Below, piece after piece: positions 1-14,126 of a DNA stretch of 64,000 nucleotides (the stretch's first letter is position 1; every line of letters starts with the position of its first letter). The translations under genes and the position numbers were made by a program. Source of the DNA: Clytia hemisphaerica. Lineage: Eukaryota; Cnidaria; Hydrozoa; Leptothecata; Clytiidae. The stretch is taken from the NCBI GenBank assembly GCA_902728285.1, contig CACVBU010000943.1, positions 124,001 to 188,000 of the forward strand, read 5' to 3'. The notes below the pieces were generated by a model. The model had not been told where the DNA came from and searched no databases. It was given only the letters and a program-made list of their open reading frames with translations.

Positions 1-2300
1 TAATAAGCTATTTTTCCTTTGTCCAGAGATTTGCCGCCTTTAGCCGATATACGGCTAAAGACATTTTTAGCTGGCGAGTGTCTACAAATATAACATTACG
101 TAATGTTTAAATTTTCTATGAGGCACCAAATCATAGATTGGAAAATATATTTGGATTTCGAAAAAAAAGTAGGCGGAAGGAAGTTTGTTTTTTTTTCCTT
201 CCTCGTTTCTTGTTTAATGTGGAGATTTGGTAAAAGATGAGAAATTAGATTTATTGCATTTAAGTGTATCTTCTGTGTGCACCAACAAAGTTTTGCTTCA
301 TAAAACTACATTTTGATGCTTTAATTTGGACTTGCATGAGTGCATAATTTTTTACCACACTGGATTCGTTGATCACTTTGGCTCCAGATAATTGATTTGT
401 CAGTTCTACAGATATGTTGCAGATTATTTCAAGGTATTTTAGTTATGCATATACAGTACATTGTGGGGGTTATATTGAATATTTCTGACATTACTTCTTT
501 ATGATTCTACAAAGGCCTACAAAAGGGAGAGTTGTTGTTCCCTTGTTAAATGTTAAAACAAACAAAAAACTTTTCTTCAGCTTTGGCATTTCCCTTTTCG
601 ATACTGTGTGGCCTTTGTGTTTATCTTTTTCAAGTACTTAGCTTCAATTCTTTTGAAAAGATTGGAGTGTTTTTGGTTGTTTTCTTTCACTTTTTTGTTC
701 ATATTTGTATTTTTGAGCCTCGACCGAAGAGCTGAAGCAAAAGTTTTGATAAATTTAAAGACCAGATGTCTTATAAAAGCGAAAGTCAAAAATAAATTTA
801 CAGACTGTACACAATGCGCACATCAGATTATTTTTTATCTTTCTTTCTGTTTTGTTTTTCTGGTCTGGGATTCGAATTTCGAATATAAACATTCTATTGA
901 AAACGTTCGAAACGATCGTTTTTGAGCGCACATCAATGTAAATCAAATTATTAACTCGCAAGGATTCTGTAAAATACATCGAATTAAAAAAAAACCGATT
1001 CGGAAAGCGGTTGGCAGATCATTAAGCAGACCTATACTACCTGGGGTTTTGTAGAGGTCTGCGATTCAGACTAGCAAATACACAGATCGGGAAACCAAAC
1101 TTAACCCGATCGGATGAATACTTTAGAAATCGGGGAAACCCTTTTTTTTTCTGACCCTGCTGCGGAATAATAGCGAAATGAATGCTCAGCTGGGGCTGAC
1201 CAATAAAGTAACCAAAGTTATTCTACAGAAATGTTTTTTCAAACTGTAATACATTTCCCTATAAAATAATATACACGTTTTTTATAAGAACAACCAACAT
1301 TTTTGAAGGCTATGGATGTTTTTAACTTTTTGAGTTTTAAGTCTAAAAATGCTCTTGACATGTTCTTATTGACTACAATGCTGGACAAAGGGTTTGTAGA
1401 CTTCTGCAATATTTACAAAATACTTCAATATCGATCAAAAACAAGTTCCTAAGAGGTTCTGGGTGCTTTCCAAACCCATCCAAAGCTGCTCAAAGTCTCT
1501 CAAAGTCACCCACCGCAGTCTAACCACAAGGGCTTGATTAACTGGCTTACACCAGTATCAAAACGCTGATTTTTTGCTTGTGGTTCCCTCAAAAGCAATT
1601 CAAAAGCAATGCAACGACTTCAAAAGTGTTTTTCTTAACTTCCATCCCCTTTCAGACACTTTGAAGAGTCATTTTGCTCTATTTCTCATCATTTTTCACT
1701 GAAATTTCATTTGTCTACAACCTTTTGTGCAGTATTGTACTTTGTGATTATTTTTGTCCGTTTTCCTAAGAAAATTGAAAATTTAGCGTCCGCAAAACAT
1801 TAGAATGTTCTGAACATTTTGGCCATCGAAGCCTTATGTTCTTACATAGTTTGTTCTCATAAAAAGTGCACTGTAAACCTTCATCAATACACCTATCAAC
1901 CCTCAAATCGTAAGGAGACTGGGTTTAAGTTTACCAGGGATTGTTAACCGGTTACTTTCTCTAACCGGGCTATACGGCTTTTTGCGCAATGCAATTAGTT
2001 CTTTTCGCATGACGACGGGCCGACTGCACAGAGTTGCCCGCAAATTGAATAAAAAAACTAAAATATGGCAGATATAATTTGATCCAGGACATATCGAGTT
2101 CAATGAGAAACTATGCCAAAAACCTTTAAATAAAAGAGAGTTTTCATGATTATAAACCAGTGCAATGTCTTCTAACATTACATCATTGACCTAACACCTG
2201 ATTGGTTGTAAGTGATCAGCTGGTGGAAGCGTGATGTAATGTCAGAAAGCTTTAAAGTGATGTATATCATGGATTGAATAACTCAGTTGATCCGGCATAC
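1..2300. other. CFAP54 intronic or 3' sequence without recognised exons
   Basis: A repeat segment (ttgagttttaag(t/a)ctaaaaatg, then ccatcgaagccttatgttctta) occurs at 1290-1860 and again at 2475-2680, flanking the last CFAP54 exon seen. A small hairpin TTTAGCCG-CGGCTAAA lies at 39-59. No further CFAP54 exon was convincing. Confidence 0.4.
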
Positions 2301-5300
2301 CTGTGACCTCCAGGGTAATTCTTCTTGGGAGACAATCCTCAATTTCTTTTTTCGTTGTTGTGTCTTCCATAATTCGGGAAGAACAGCTTGCATCCGAAGA
2401 ATTGCATCCTAAAACAGACAGCTCTTATTGCTCTAAAAAGGTTTTAAAAACTTAATAAAAAAAGACCTACTATAGACCTAAATTCTGAAGCTTTCGGACG
2501 TTCTTAACTTTTCGAGTTTTAAGACTAAAAATGATTTTATTTCCATCATTTTGCGATCATTTTTGTCCATTTTCCTAAGACATCGGGTGCTTTAGAGTAC
2601 CCAAGACCATAAAATGTTCTTAACTTGTTGTTAATATTTTGACCATCGAAGCCTTATGTTCTTATATAAAAACGCGTACACCTTAGACACTACTTATCAA
2701 GCGTTAATTAAATGACATCAATTTTTTCTTGGCACGTCGACGTGAAACCGCTTGTGCAATCAGAATAAATTGACAAGATGATTTGCAAAGAGAAGGAACT
2801 AGCATGATGGCCACAAATATTAATTTAAAGTCAAAGTGTAAAACATATTTTACATTGACATTTACATTTTGTAAATTTTGACATTTTGCCTGATCTAATT
2901 TGCAGTGGAATTTTGGAGCTATATAGCGAGATTAAACTGAATCAACACTAAATTATGCTTCCATAGATTTGAGGTCATGAAGGAGTACCTTGATGATTCT
3001 TTCTTCAGCAGTCATCACTTGTATTTTTTTCGTTCCAATGATCTTACTGCCAGACATCCCCTATCAAAAGAAAAGTCAGCCATTCAAATGACTTTCAGTG
3101 AGATTAAATTTAGCAGAAACTTTGTGGCGTTGTGCCAACGAAGGAGAAGAGTTCATTTTACGTGTTACATGAACAGCAGAACTGCCATAAGATGATGAAC
3201 ATTCTCCCAATATTTCAAACAGGTCATGCTTTAGCATCATTAAGTTTGTTCTGTCAATAAAAGTCTTACAACTAGTATTTGTGAATATGGAAGGAAACTT
3301 AATGGTCTTTTTACAACCGGGTTTCCGTCTACAGACAGAAAAGTTACAACACTGCTATAAAAAGATTGGGCCACCTTGGTGATGCTGATCTTGCGACTAG
3401 AGACACGTTCATCTAATGATTGACTGGCGATGATTTCTGCAAGTTGACGATTGGAAGTTCGTTCATCGATCCGTCCAAACCTCTGGTTGTCCGCCATTCC
3501 ATCCGCCATCAGGAATAAACTATTGTTTGGTGAGATCTGGGAACAAGAAAAGGAAAAATGCACAAACTTCTCAAACGGTTTCAAAAAATGACTATCGGAA
3601 AAAATATAAATCAAACATGGAGATGGAGGGTTTGGCTGTGAAGGAAGGGTTTACTTATTTCTGAAAATCGAATATGGAGATGAAAGGCTAGCAAGGGGAG
3701 TTGTCGCGTCGATCATCAAAAATAATCTGAAACGACATCTATTTGATTCGCGCTGAAAATGATAATTCGGACTATTTAAGATAATTCGAAGCGTGTACAG
3801 AAAAATATTTGATGTCAGTTTTGTCAACTTCAGACAGAGTGACCATGCTACGAAATAACATCTACCTCTCCTTCAGCCTCGGGTGGGATGTGATTTTGCA
3901 ATCCAGTGAGAGAAGAAAGTTTTCTGTTGTTTCGCTCTCCTTCAGCTGTCTGTGCGGTGACGACCAAAATCCCTCGACCGGCCTCCGTCATTGACTTGTT
4001 CAAAATGATCTCGTTCCGTCTGTAAATTAAAAAAAAATCAATCAGTGAGAAACAACCAACATATCAAGTTTTTTTCAAGTTACCTTATTAATGCAGTAGA
4101 GTCTCCATAACTCGAAAACGTATGGGAAATTTCGAGTCACGGAGTCAGGTTTATAAGGCGTTGTTAACCGAAGGTACAATAAAACTTGTTCAAGTTAAAG
4201 AAACATTCGAGTTGTAGAGGTTCGAGTTAAAGAGACTCCATTTTGAATAACGAAATGAAAACCAACCCAATTTCTTGAAACTACTATGGTTATTTGAAGT
4301 ATTCTAGTTTGTGCTAGGTCTGTCAACATTTGCTTAAAATTATTAGTGTGTAGCTGGTTGAAAAGCGGGCCCTCGATCGATACTGCCATGGACTAGTCTG
4401 AATCACAGACCTCTACAAATTCACCGGTAGAAAAAGTTCTATAATGACCAGGAATCCGTTAATGGATAACAACAACCTAGACTCGGACCTGAATTCTATT
4501 AATTTACCAGAAGTTTCATTAACTTTTAGTCCGTATTTGACCTAAAGCCAAAATCCCAAAGGTATATTTGACCTAACCAAGGGACTTTTTTCTTACAAAC
4601 GAGCGCAAAGATCACATTTATAATGATAACAAATAATTCTTGCATCTTTTATTTTTCACAGAGCCGAGTACCACATCTTTTGTGTAAAAATAAAAGGCGA
4701 ACGAAAATTGATGGTATCACTAATGATACATTTTAAAATTAAATTTTATCACATGATACCTGGTAAGCCACGTGACTGCCTCTTTGGTCCAGTCCAATGC
4801 CGAATCAAACATTCGATCCTTCAGTGCTTTCCCAATCACACCCACAAAACTTTCCAAAAAGTGAGCTCTCCGCTTGAACTTCAATACTGAAGGTTGAAAA
4901 GTGAGAGATAAAAGTTAGAATCACTGACTTTTATATATCCCTGGACCAAACTACACCCGCCATCTTTGAAAGAGGTTACCGCTAAGAAGTCATTGCAGTT
5001 TTAAAAATTAACGTTAAACGACGCTACATCATCAATAGTATCCGAGGAAAAGTAGACCTAGCTCTCTCGAAGCATTTACACCGCTATTGAGTAGTGGTAC
5101 CAGTTTTTTGCTTGGACGGGATTGAGAAACTTGGTCTAGGGTATATAAAGGTCAGTGGTTAGAATCGATAACCAAATTTTAACTAGTGCTGCTTTAAGTA
5201 GAAAAAAAAACAGACAAATTTCTCATTTAGATAAGCCTTTCCTTACCCTCTTTATAAGCAGTAAGGGGCGGAAGGGCGGCAACCACAGCGTTCAAGAGGA

Positions 5301-8300
5301 CTCCATCTTCGGCGCCCGTCAACTCCAATTCTCCTTCTGATGCTCCTGGATGAAAGTTAAATTAAAAGTAACATTTCCTAAGAAGAAATTCGATGTACAC
5401 TTACATAGACATACACATAGAAAGCACCGCTGTGGGGTGAGAAATTTATAGGTGTTGATATTAAGCAATGTACACCTTTCAGAGATTAGTAATAGTTATC
5501 GCACGGTACCAGTACAAAATGAGATATATTTTTCCAGTTCAGATTTTTCGTCATATTTTCCGAGCTTTTAGGCGTATATATGATCTCTCGCTTACCAGAC
5601 CCTTTTTTTGAACGCGGCCTTATCTTTGTACGGTACAATATGAAATACAGCATTTATGTACACGTTTTTAGCCAATTGCTCATATTTTTCATGTTGATGA
5701 TAATAATTATAAAAGAAAACTTATTCTGATTGAGGGGAGTTTATCTACCTTTAACTTTTTACACCATTATTTAAAAACGAGGAAAATCATGGGTGCCGCA
5801 TCCATTATTGAACATTGAAAACCATTTTAGAGTGTTAATTTTAAACATTCTGCTTATTTCAGCATTAAAAAACAATAGTCACTTTCTAATTTGACAAAAA
5901 GAAATCTGGCACCACTTTTATTTGAGCTTAGGCAAGTGAAAGTACGGGTTTTTTTAAGAACTTGGCAGTCCCTGTAAGGGTCGAAAAAAGAGGGAAAATT
6001 TCGATTTGTTGCCCCTAAAAACATTGAAATTGTCCCAATAGGGGTCGTAAAATTCACAAAATTTTCCAATTTGTCCTCCTTTTTAGTCCTGCTAAGGGTC
6101 CTAGGATAGAAAGCCAGGCGGTACCCCCGCCATCCTGTAAACCTAGTACCCCCAAACGGTCGGTACCAACCTTCTTTGAGTAGTTTACTAGTAAAGATAT
6201 CGATAGCACGTTGTTCACAAGTAACACCACCGTTCGTTGGATCAGTTGAAATCTTGTTGGCTCCTCCTTTGGTCTTTTGTTTCTTGTAAGTTCGCTTTTG
6301 AAGTTTCTTCACTGAGAAATAGAAATTTCATATAAAAATTCAAACTTTCAAAAGCATGGTAAAACATTTAAACAGGGTTTCCACTGGAAAAATTAGGTTG
6401 GTCGCGATATAGCAAAAAGATTTGTAGAATAAAAAATGAAAACATTTTCATTCTCAATCATATTTCAATTCCAGACAGCGAAATCTGGATTTATTTTTTG
6501 TCAACAGGTATTTACGACGAACCAATTTTTTTGCAGTAAACACCCATCTTTAGTAGACTAGTTTGGAGGTTAAAGAGATCATTGATCGATCCAATACTTC
6601 AAACATCGTTCAACTTATAAGGAAGATTATCAAAATTCACACCGGAGATTCTTCAAAATCAGAGAAAATATGCAGTTGTTATAAGGCGAAGATGACAGCT
6701 AGACCAAGGCTGCGCACATCCCCAGAATTGATTTGATATAGGGGATGCGTATCGTTAATAAAATTCCCGTCCGAGAGTTACCCCAATTTTGAGGTACTGT
6801 TTCAGCTTTAGAAATCTAAAGATTGTATTAGTCTAAGCTATTCAAATTTACCATTAAAATCTAATGAAATATAATGGTCTCTTATATAAAACTTACTAAT
6901 CAAGCTAATCAAATTTCTAAAACTCAAAAACAAAAAGACGGGGGTAACTCTCGGACGGGAATTTTATACACGATACTAAGCCCCTATATTAAAACTTATC
7001 AGAGAGGATGCCTCTGCAGTCTAAAGCTAGACCAAGTGTATTTTTAAAGTTTCGACTTACTAAAAGCTTCTCCTTTCTCAGTGGGTTGAGGAGTTGCGCT
7101 GTCAGGTGGGTTTAGTTGGCCCAATATCTTTCCACCTGTATCCAACACATGAAGAGCTACCGACTTCCTATTGTAGTCCACCAATATCTAAATATATCAA
7201 AAGTTATCAAAAGTTATCTATGATGCTGATGAAGTCACGTGAAGATGACGAAAATTTCTACATCAGCAATCGCTTCATTTTTCTGTTCTATCAATTTGCT
7301 GCTTACAACTTTTACATTTTAAGTTTTCTAAAGTTATCTAAATATAATACTTATGAAAGTAACCACAGTGTCTTTTATTATCCGCCCAATTTTAAGCTCA
7401 GTCTCCACATTTTTCTTCTGGGGGCGTCATAAGGAAAGGGCGGTAAAAAAACAGCAAAGAACTCGTAAATAAAGTGGAAGATACATGTTATCCAGCATAC
7501 CATATTGGTAAAATATTCACTTCACTAAAGAACATCGGAGGAAAGGGACCGTCAAGTGGAAACATACCCAGCGGAACAACCGTAAAAGTGGGAAGGCTGA
7601 AGGCTTAAATGGGATAGAATTCACTAGGAATTTGAGACAAAAATCTCATTTTCTCAAAAGTGGGGAGGCTGAAGTCTCCCCAGTCTCCACGCTTCCACCG
7701 GGCCTGAAAAACTTCTCATCAGACATCAGACTTACAGTAGCGATGTGATAAGTGAGACAAGACACCATATGATGTAAAGAGTCATTGGTTGCATTTTGTT
7801 TGCGATTCTTGAAAGATGATTGGATCTCCTGCAAACCACCGAACACGTGACACAGTACCTGTAAGAAAGCATTATCAAAAGTGATTTCTAGATTTCTAGC
7901 TTTTTAAGACAACTGTGAAGGATTTGCTTAACTGGACATAATTAAAATGAAAAAACATATGAAGCCCACGTTGGTAGAAACAGTTTAACTAGGGATTAAA
8001 AGGGTAGATTTCGCGGATTAGGGTATAATAAAAACACATGCAAGACCAATTTCATGGTATGTTTATTTGCATAAAGGAAGCTTTAATAATACATATTTTT
8101 TTATCAGCTAGTATGAAAATTGTTCAGTAAAATTTTAACTTAATGCCATAAAGGACTTTGATAACTTTGTGTCTGAAGATCCATACTCTCTAACCAAAAC
8201 TTACACCATATAAACAAAAATCCCATCAGAAGCTACTCAGTCAGAGTATGGTATTTATGACCCAGTTTAAATTTGCTTACATTTGGTTTGAATTTTGCGC

Positions 8301-9341
8301 CAAAAAGCCGTTGATAAGGTAGCCAATCAGATTCGCACACTCCCAATCAAAACAATAATATCACGTGATTTCAACGATTGTTTAACAGCCAATCGAATTC
8401 TGCGCCAGGATCCTGTATTGTATATTGATTAATACTCGGCCTACTACAGTCTTTCTTCTGTTTTTTTTTTCCGTTAAGTCTGGTACACACGTCGAAATTT
8501 TTTCATATAGACAGCTAATAGAAAGACAGATGATGAACCTACCTCAAGCACTGGTTGAATGGGGAATTTCCAGTAAATGATGGGTGACAACAATCCATAT
8601 ATTTGAACAATTGATTGTAGACAGATCTGGTTATCGTTCAACCAGCCAGACATCTCCAATGCAATCAAAAGACGCTCACATTTCTCCAGACGTTCGATCT
8701 GTGAAAAGTGATGTTCAGACATGTGAAAATGGAGAAGTTAGAGTCTCATCAGTTATAGTTCTAATGAATATCTAATGGTCTTTTATTGACGATAAACTAA
8801 GTCTTTCAAAGGCTTTTCTTATACCAACGAAAAAGTTTCTTATAGAAAGTAATAGGTACTGGTCGGCGAATCAGACTACAAAGGCATTCTATGAAACTAC
8901 GGCGGTGTTACTGGACTCGTAACATAATTTACAAGGTAGAGGGTCTACTAGTGACTGAAGTGGCGACGCGGTGAAATATCGGTTTTGATCTTGTGGAACA
9001 CTCACAGCTCACTCACAGCTCACTTACAGCCATATACCAGACTGACTTTTGAAAGTCTGTATCATAGGAGTAAAAAATAGCCTTCTCTTAGTAAAAACGT
9101 CGTTATTATTTTATTATAACGTGTTAGATATTACATCTAAATAGAGCCATAAGGCCTTGTTTATTTGTACAAATCAAATGCATTGAGACCTACCTGATTG
9201 TCTCGAGTACTGCTGCCGTTACTAACAGAATCATAAAACAATTTGCCCTCTTTGATGTCAATCTCAATACCAATGAAAATACTCTCCACAAAATATCGAT
9301 GCACCACCTCAGAACTGTACTCGATATTTTTGAGTCGCAAT
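2301..9341 (-). CDS. CFAP54: CFAP54, C-terminal-side exons, partial
   Basis: Exons in transcript order: 9194-9341, 8543-8698, 7736-7858, 7061-7187, 6171-6311, 5247-5345, 4760-4886, 3866-4019, 3536 to either 3375 or 3333, 2989-3060, 2301-2408. Phases agree at each junction. The donor of the ninth exon is ambiguous (GTGGCC at 3374 or GTAGAC at 3332; both keep phase 0). Signatures include IERLEKCERLLIALEMSGWL with IVQIYGLLSP, then FKRRAHFLESFVGVIGKAL, then LFLMADGMADNQRFGRIDER, and finally PELWKTQQRKKKLR with EELPWRSQ. These are CFAP54 helical repeat segments. No stop codon is reached, so the gene continues past the left edge. The donor after 6171 is GTTGGT, and a dispersed C-rich repeat begins right beside it. 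Confidence 0.85.
4092..4245. mobile_element. Pogo/Tc1-like MITE
   Basis: The left end CAGTAGAGTCTCCATAACTC and the right end GAGTTAAAGAGACTCC (inverted) enclose internal cgagtt motifs. It lies in a CFAP54 intron. A single related end occurs near 20650 (aactcgaac). Confidence 0.5.
5935..6165. repeat. Dispersed C-rich repeat family (also 24836-25060 and 28010-28330)
   Basis: All three copies share ctttttagtcc(tg/cg)ctaa(g/c)ggtcc, a ggcggtacccccgcc-like end and several agggtcg/aaaatt blocks; the copy at 28 kb is in reverse orientation. They are probably MITEs. The copy at 5.9-6.2 kb ends next to the donor of the CFAP54 exon 6171-6311. Confidence 0.55.
6738..6986. mobile_element. Fold-back MITE, 249 bp
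   Basis: Arms gaattttat / ataaaattcccgtccgagag and ctctcggacgggaattttat pair; outer ends ATAGGGG...CCCCTAT. It lies in a CFAP54 intron. Confidence 0.65.
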
Positions 9342-9621
9342 CTAAAGAATGAGGAGGGAATAACAAGGCTATAAGACAACTGATCAAACTTAAAACCAAC
9401 AAGACGTAAGGGTTCCTGTGAGAATAAAGTGTCTCACACAATTTGACTTCTTCCGAAGAGCTGATACTCATCCAGACCATTAGAATGACGAATTAAACGA
9501 GGAGGAGACCCTAAATAGTCATTATGTGACCTGTCATGATTATATTAGTAAAAGTAATTTGTCGCGACGCAGAGATGAATTAAAAAATTAGATAAAGAAC
9601 CATTCCTAGTCATTCATATAC

Positions 9622-11841
9622 CTTTTAGGTTTCAATTTGAAGTCATTTGCGACAGTTTGAAAGTATTTCTTTGGTTCGGGTTGCTCTTGAACAAAATAAT
9701 TCCACAGAATGTTGATGCATTGCTTGGTAACTTTGTAGCCATCTTTTAGATACGCAATCTATGACGAACACAATAATCAGTAAATATTTCTTCGAGTATC
9801 AAATTTACCGTACTAATTATATCAATGCAGTCAAAACGTGTGATTACTCGAAAAAGTTCACGTGATTTTATTCCCATGTTACTTACTTTACAACTTAAAG
9901 CTGATAACTTTATTAGTGTCAATAAATTCGAACCAATCAGAAATAAATGTCATGTAACAAGCACATTAAAATTTAAGGAGTAAAACCGTGATTTATCTTC
10001 AGATTTTAAAAATTTTGCAACATGTGTATTCATTTCCTGTAAGTTTTTCTTCATACCAAGAAACTTAAATAAAAGTTCAAATTTCAGAATTCAAGTTCCT
10101 TGTTCATTCCCTTATTTAACCTACTTGATTCAAATGAACACCCCTCGTAGAAGGGAGGTGTTCATTCGAGGGAACGTTTAGGAATACGGTATCCCGAATA
10201 AAGTTATATCCAAGTTAAAGTAATGGAAAGATAATACTAACTAGAAAACAACTTACCCTAGCCAGATATCCATAAGCCAGTAATAGAGGTAGATGGTTTG
10301 AGGCGAGCACAGGGCGGCCCGACATACCGATACTGGAGCCAATCAGGTCCCCTTCGGCATTGTATGCAGCAATAGCGGCCATATAGCGCTCATTCGGCAC
10401 CAATTTGGTGACTGTCAGTGTCAGGTCTTTACCAAACGGAACCTAAATATAAATTGATTTGATAGTTTACGAGACAGGACAGAGCTCAAAGAATGCACGG
10501 TTGCTTTTGGTCTCTGACGATCCTTTAATTAGCTTATGAAAGAAAGAAAGTTTACTTTTCCATTTAAGGCCATTGGCCACGGACTCATTATATTCCTTAA
10601 AACTTTTCAAATTCAAAAATTAAAGCATTATCAAATTTAGGATTGGTTGGTTCATTTTCAAAACTTTGGATCAGTTTAAGAAAATGTCCTAAAACGGTTA
10701 AAATACGAAGCGCGAAAATGTGCTTTTTGGCGGACTTTAACACGCACTAAAGCAAGATTAGGTTACCTTCTCGCCAGTACCAGGGAAATTGGTATCACTG
10801 ACTCTCACTTTCACATTATGTCCAGCTGCATTGCGTACGAAAAGACAGTAAGACGCAATGACGTCACCGTTCGAAGGTTCAAAGGGAGCTGGTCTGTAGG
10901 TGATGGTTGTATGGCCTCTTCGCACCACCTGTGGCGGGGGTGGGATACTAGTCTTAGTGCCACTCAAGGATGTCGTTGAAACACTTTCACCTTCTCTTTT
11001 AATGCGTTCCTCGGATGCTCGAGCTTTTTCGAGCAAATCGAAAGCTTCCTGGAAGACAAGAAAACATAATTTGTTATAGTAATCCTAGGCAGATGAAAGT
11101 CGAAATTTGCCATCTTGTTTTATAGACCGAATGAACTTTTATATGAAACTTCCATTGGCATATACTTATAGAAACTAAAATTTACAAGTGGTGATTTTCA
11201 TGCACTTTTAAGTAAAGTATGAATGAACAAAAAGACAAAATAATAACCCATAATTATCAAAGAGATAGAGCTAAATCTAATCCAATGAAATCAATACACT
11301 ATGGTCACTATCCAACGGATATGAAAGATAATTTTCACTTTTGAGCTAACCTGGATGACCTTGGAGGTTTCTTGGACACTCATTGAACATTTGGCAACTT
11401 TAAGTAAAGCCATTCGATAGAGCGCTTTGCTCAAACTGTTTTTACCAGCATCTGTCGGTATTGCTTGTACTGTCGTTGAGTTCTGCACGATAAACAAAAA
11501 TGTCAAAAAGTGAGTTTGGAAAGCTTAAAACACAATAAAGCTGGAGGTTTTTTTAAAAAACATCACAGAGAGAGGTCTACATCATTGAGTTTGAAGACCC
11601 GAACGGGCTAGAGAAGAATCTTCAACCTTTCTCAAGCAAGAAAAAGCGAAACCTTAAGTTCGCCCCGCATTCAGAAATTTTGTTTGAAAGACACACGGAT
11701 CACGTGCCCAGGATGGGAAATAAGTGGCTTCATTTCTCATCCATGAGTTTCGGATCTAGCCCCTTCGGGGTTTTGAAATCAATGGACTACATACCTGAAT
11801 TTTAGAAGATTTTTCTTTACTTCGCTTCTCAGGGATTGTAC
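9622..11841 (-). CDS. CFAP54: CFAP54, central exons with fibronectin III-like segment
   Basis: Exons 11795-11841, 11351-11482, 10767-11048, 10257-10442, 9622-9758; phases run 1, 0, 0, 0, 0 and end in 2, all with GT-AG borders. The first exon completes a glycine codon begun by the exon ending at 60593. Visible family signatures are SLSKALYRMALLKVAK followed by EAFDLLEKARASEE, then a beta-rich fibronectin III-like stretch (TTITYRPAPFEPSNGD to TNFPGTGEK) continuing into LVPNERYMAAIAAYNAEGD and the helical LPLLLAYGYLAR. This order is typical of CFAP54. The gene product is expected in the axonemal central pair. Several introns carry MITEs. Confidence in identity is high because several separate family motifs appear in the right order. 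Confidence 0.85.
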
Positions 11842-12173
11842 CTATAATGAAAGAAGAAAAAGCGTTTTGCTTATACTCTTTTTCACAATAACCCCCGTGA
11901 CAATTATTCTGTACTTATTTCATAAAACAAATGTGGCAAATCAATGTCTATGCAGGTCTATGTGCTTTACTCAAAAGACTTTGTATTGCAATGGCATTGC
12001 TTTTTTTAAACGTCTGCATCGATTCTCAAAGCTCAAGATAGCTTTCTGAAAAACTCTCATTTCTTTGGTGAAATCATTTTCTATGAGATGGACGGTGTTC
12101 CGAAAGACGCTGACGTTCATCTTTGTGTAATATGCAATGAATTGTGCAATGAGAAACAAACTAGCCGTATTGT

Positions 12174-13128
12174 ATAAGGGTTGCGAAGCGATCCAGACTC
12201 CACCTCAATTCGCAAGTTGCTAGCAAAATAAGAGACACTGTAAAAATCCCTCTAAATAAAGCCGCTATAGAGACAGGGTCGTAAGAGCCTTAATGCCCCA
12301 AACACACCACATAATCCACGGCGGCACAACACCCGCCGCCCCGCCGCACATTTTTTTCCTTCTAGTTATTCTAGTGTAAATGGTGCCTTAATAAAATCGA
12401 ACGATATTAGTCGAACGATCGAATATTTTTATTCGAATCACGAATCGTCTGTCGAAATCATCAAAACATAAAAATAAAACAAAACAAAAAATGTACAAAG
12501 ATGGCTGTTGGTTCTTGGGCAGTTTTGATTTATTTCTTGCCAAATCGACAAATTTGAATCCTCCGTACTTCTTTATCATAGAATATCCACTTGGTTTTTT
12601 AAAAGGAGTTTCGTTCACTAAAGAGCACTCCTCCCGCCCGCCCGCCCGCCCGCCCGCCCGCCGGCTTGCAAAAACCTCTCATTAAGTGACCTTATTTGAT
12701 ACTTGATACTTGCTGTTAAAAGTCAAGGGATGATGAAGATCCTTTCTGTCAACGTTGAAACTAATTGTTTTCCATTTAACAATAAAATAAATATTTAAAA
12801 CCGAAGAACCACTGCTTAAATTGCCCGCACGGTAATTTGATCAATTTCAGATTTTAAGTCAGTGTTTCGGCTTCCGGTAATTTTGTTGCTGTTCACTGTT
12901 AGGGTACACCATTTTAAAACGGCATTTTTTCGCAGTCCTAGCTACCAAACCGAGAAAGTTTTCGTGGCTTCAAGCCAAACCATTCAAGGTCATTTTGATA
13001 AAATTATCGGTTTGAAGATGTGATTTATATAGCAAATTTTATAGCAAATTTTCGCTTGGGATAGAAGTTAAAGGTACGTGCACACAATATAGCAAAACTG
13101 CTTCGCTCATAAATTCGCTTCGCAAAAA
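12174..13128 (+). repeat. Dispersed repeat, copy 1 (copy 2 at 55882-56663)
   Basis: Both copies run from gggttgcgaagcgatc through caagttgctag, gtcgtaag, aaaacaaaaa... to gcttcgctcataaattcgctt. They are diverged. Copy 1 contains a (CCCG)n run at 12632-12663. No coding sequence was seen. Confidence 0.65.
12632..12663 (+). repeat. (CCCG)n microsatellite
   Basis: About eight tandem CCCG units, a GC-rich island in AT-rich DNA, inside the dispersed repeat at 12.2-13.1 kb. Confidence 0.95.
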
Positions 13129-13664
13129 ACCCTGGAAATCTTTTGAAGAGACTGCAAAACTCTGGCAAGATGTTGAGAGTGAGTATAGCGAGGTTCACGA
13201 CAAAATAAATTAGGAAAGCGGTGCGATAGGTGTGTTTTGGCATAAATACTGCAATTTGTCTTTGATGAACAGAAAGTAGTCAGAAAAAGCAAGCCGCAGA
13301 CTAGAAAACTTGCAAAATAAACAAAATGAAGAGCCACCACCAGTTAGTCGTAGAAGAAGAAAGAAATACAACTTTGAACCACAAGACACAAGAAAGAGTA
13401 TTGGCGTAATCCATAGATCAGATGTGTGTATTTGGTGTGGCAAAGGTAAGTGTTTTGCATTATTATACGAGAACTATGATGGATAAATACTCTAAAACAT
13501 CTCCCGGCTTATGAATCTTAAGGGAGGCACACGGACTTGGCCAACAACAATGGAAACGCTGACAGAAACGAAAAACGATGAAACCGCTTTAAAACAGTTT
13601 TTGGATATCCTCATTAGAAATAAAGAAAGAGTTAATGACACGAAGGTAATACAAATGATACCTT

Positions 13665-13751
13665 CCCAGCTGGCACATAAAGTTGTTTTAACGTTATATG
13701 GACGTTGTGAACGTTAGCTAAATGTTGAAACAACGTCGTGTGCCAACTGGG
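13665..13751. mobile_element. 87-bp palindromic MITE (CCCAGCTGGCACA ends)
   Basis: Left end CCCAGCTGGCACATAAAGTT pairs with right end AACGTCGTGTGCCAACTGGG across a short AACGTT-rich core. It interrupts a frame of the TGCD-family remnant. Similar CCCAGYTGGCAC elements are common in aquatic invertebrate genomes, as far as I know. Confidence 0.65.
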
Positions 13752-14093
13752 TTCACCGATGGGGGCTTCAACTAAAGAACTGCTAAACAAAACCTTATGG
13801 TCGTAAGTTTTAAAATCCCACTTTTTATGTTATATTTATTTGTAGGTACATGAAAGAGTGCATTGAGTTCATTTCAACTCGTAGCTCGACTCCCAATAAT
13901 GATGTCAGTGACCGTCCATGGTTTAACTAGAAGTAAAGAGATTATATGTCAGATGCTGGAATCGGGATCTCCTACAAAGATGTGATGAAACTTCATGACT
14001 GTTGGGCTGCCTCAGACCTCAAAAACAATCCAGTTTGCCCGAGTGAACTTGAGGAAGGAAAAGCAGGTTAATTAAAAATTCTAGATTTTTTTT

Positions 14094-14095
<2 letters not shown>

Positions 14096-14126
<31 letters not shown>
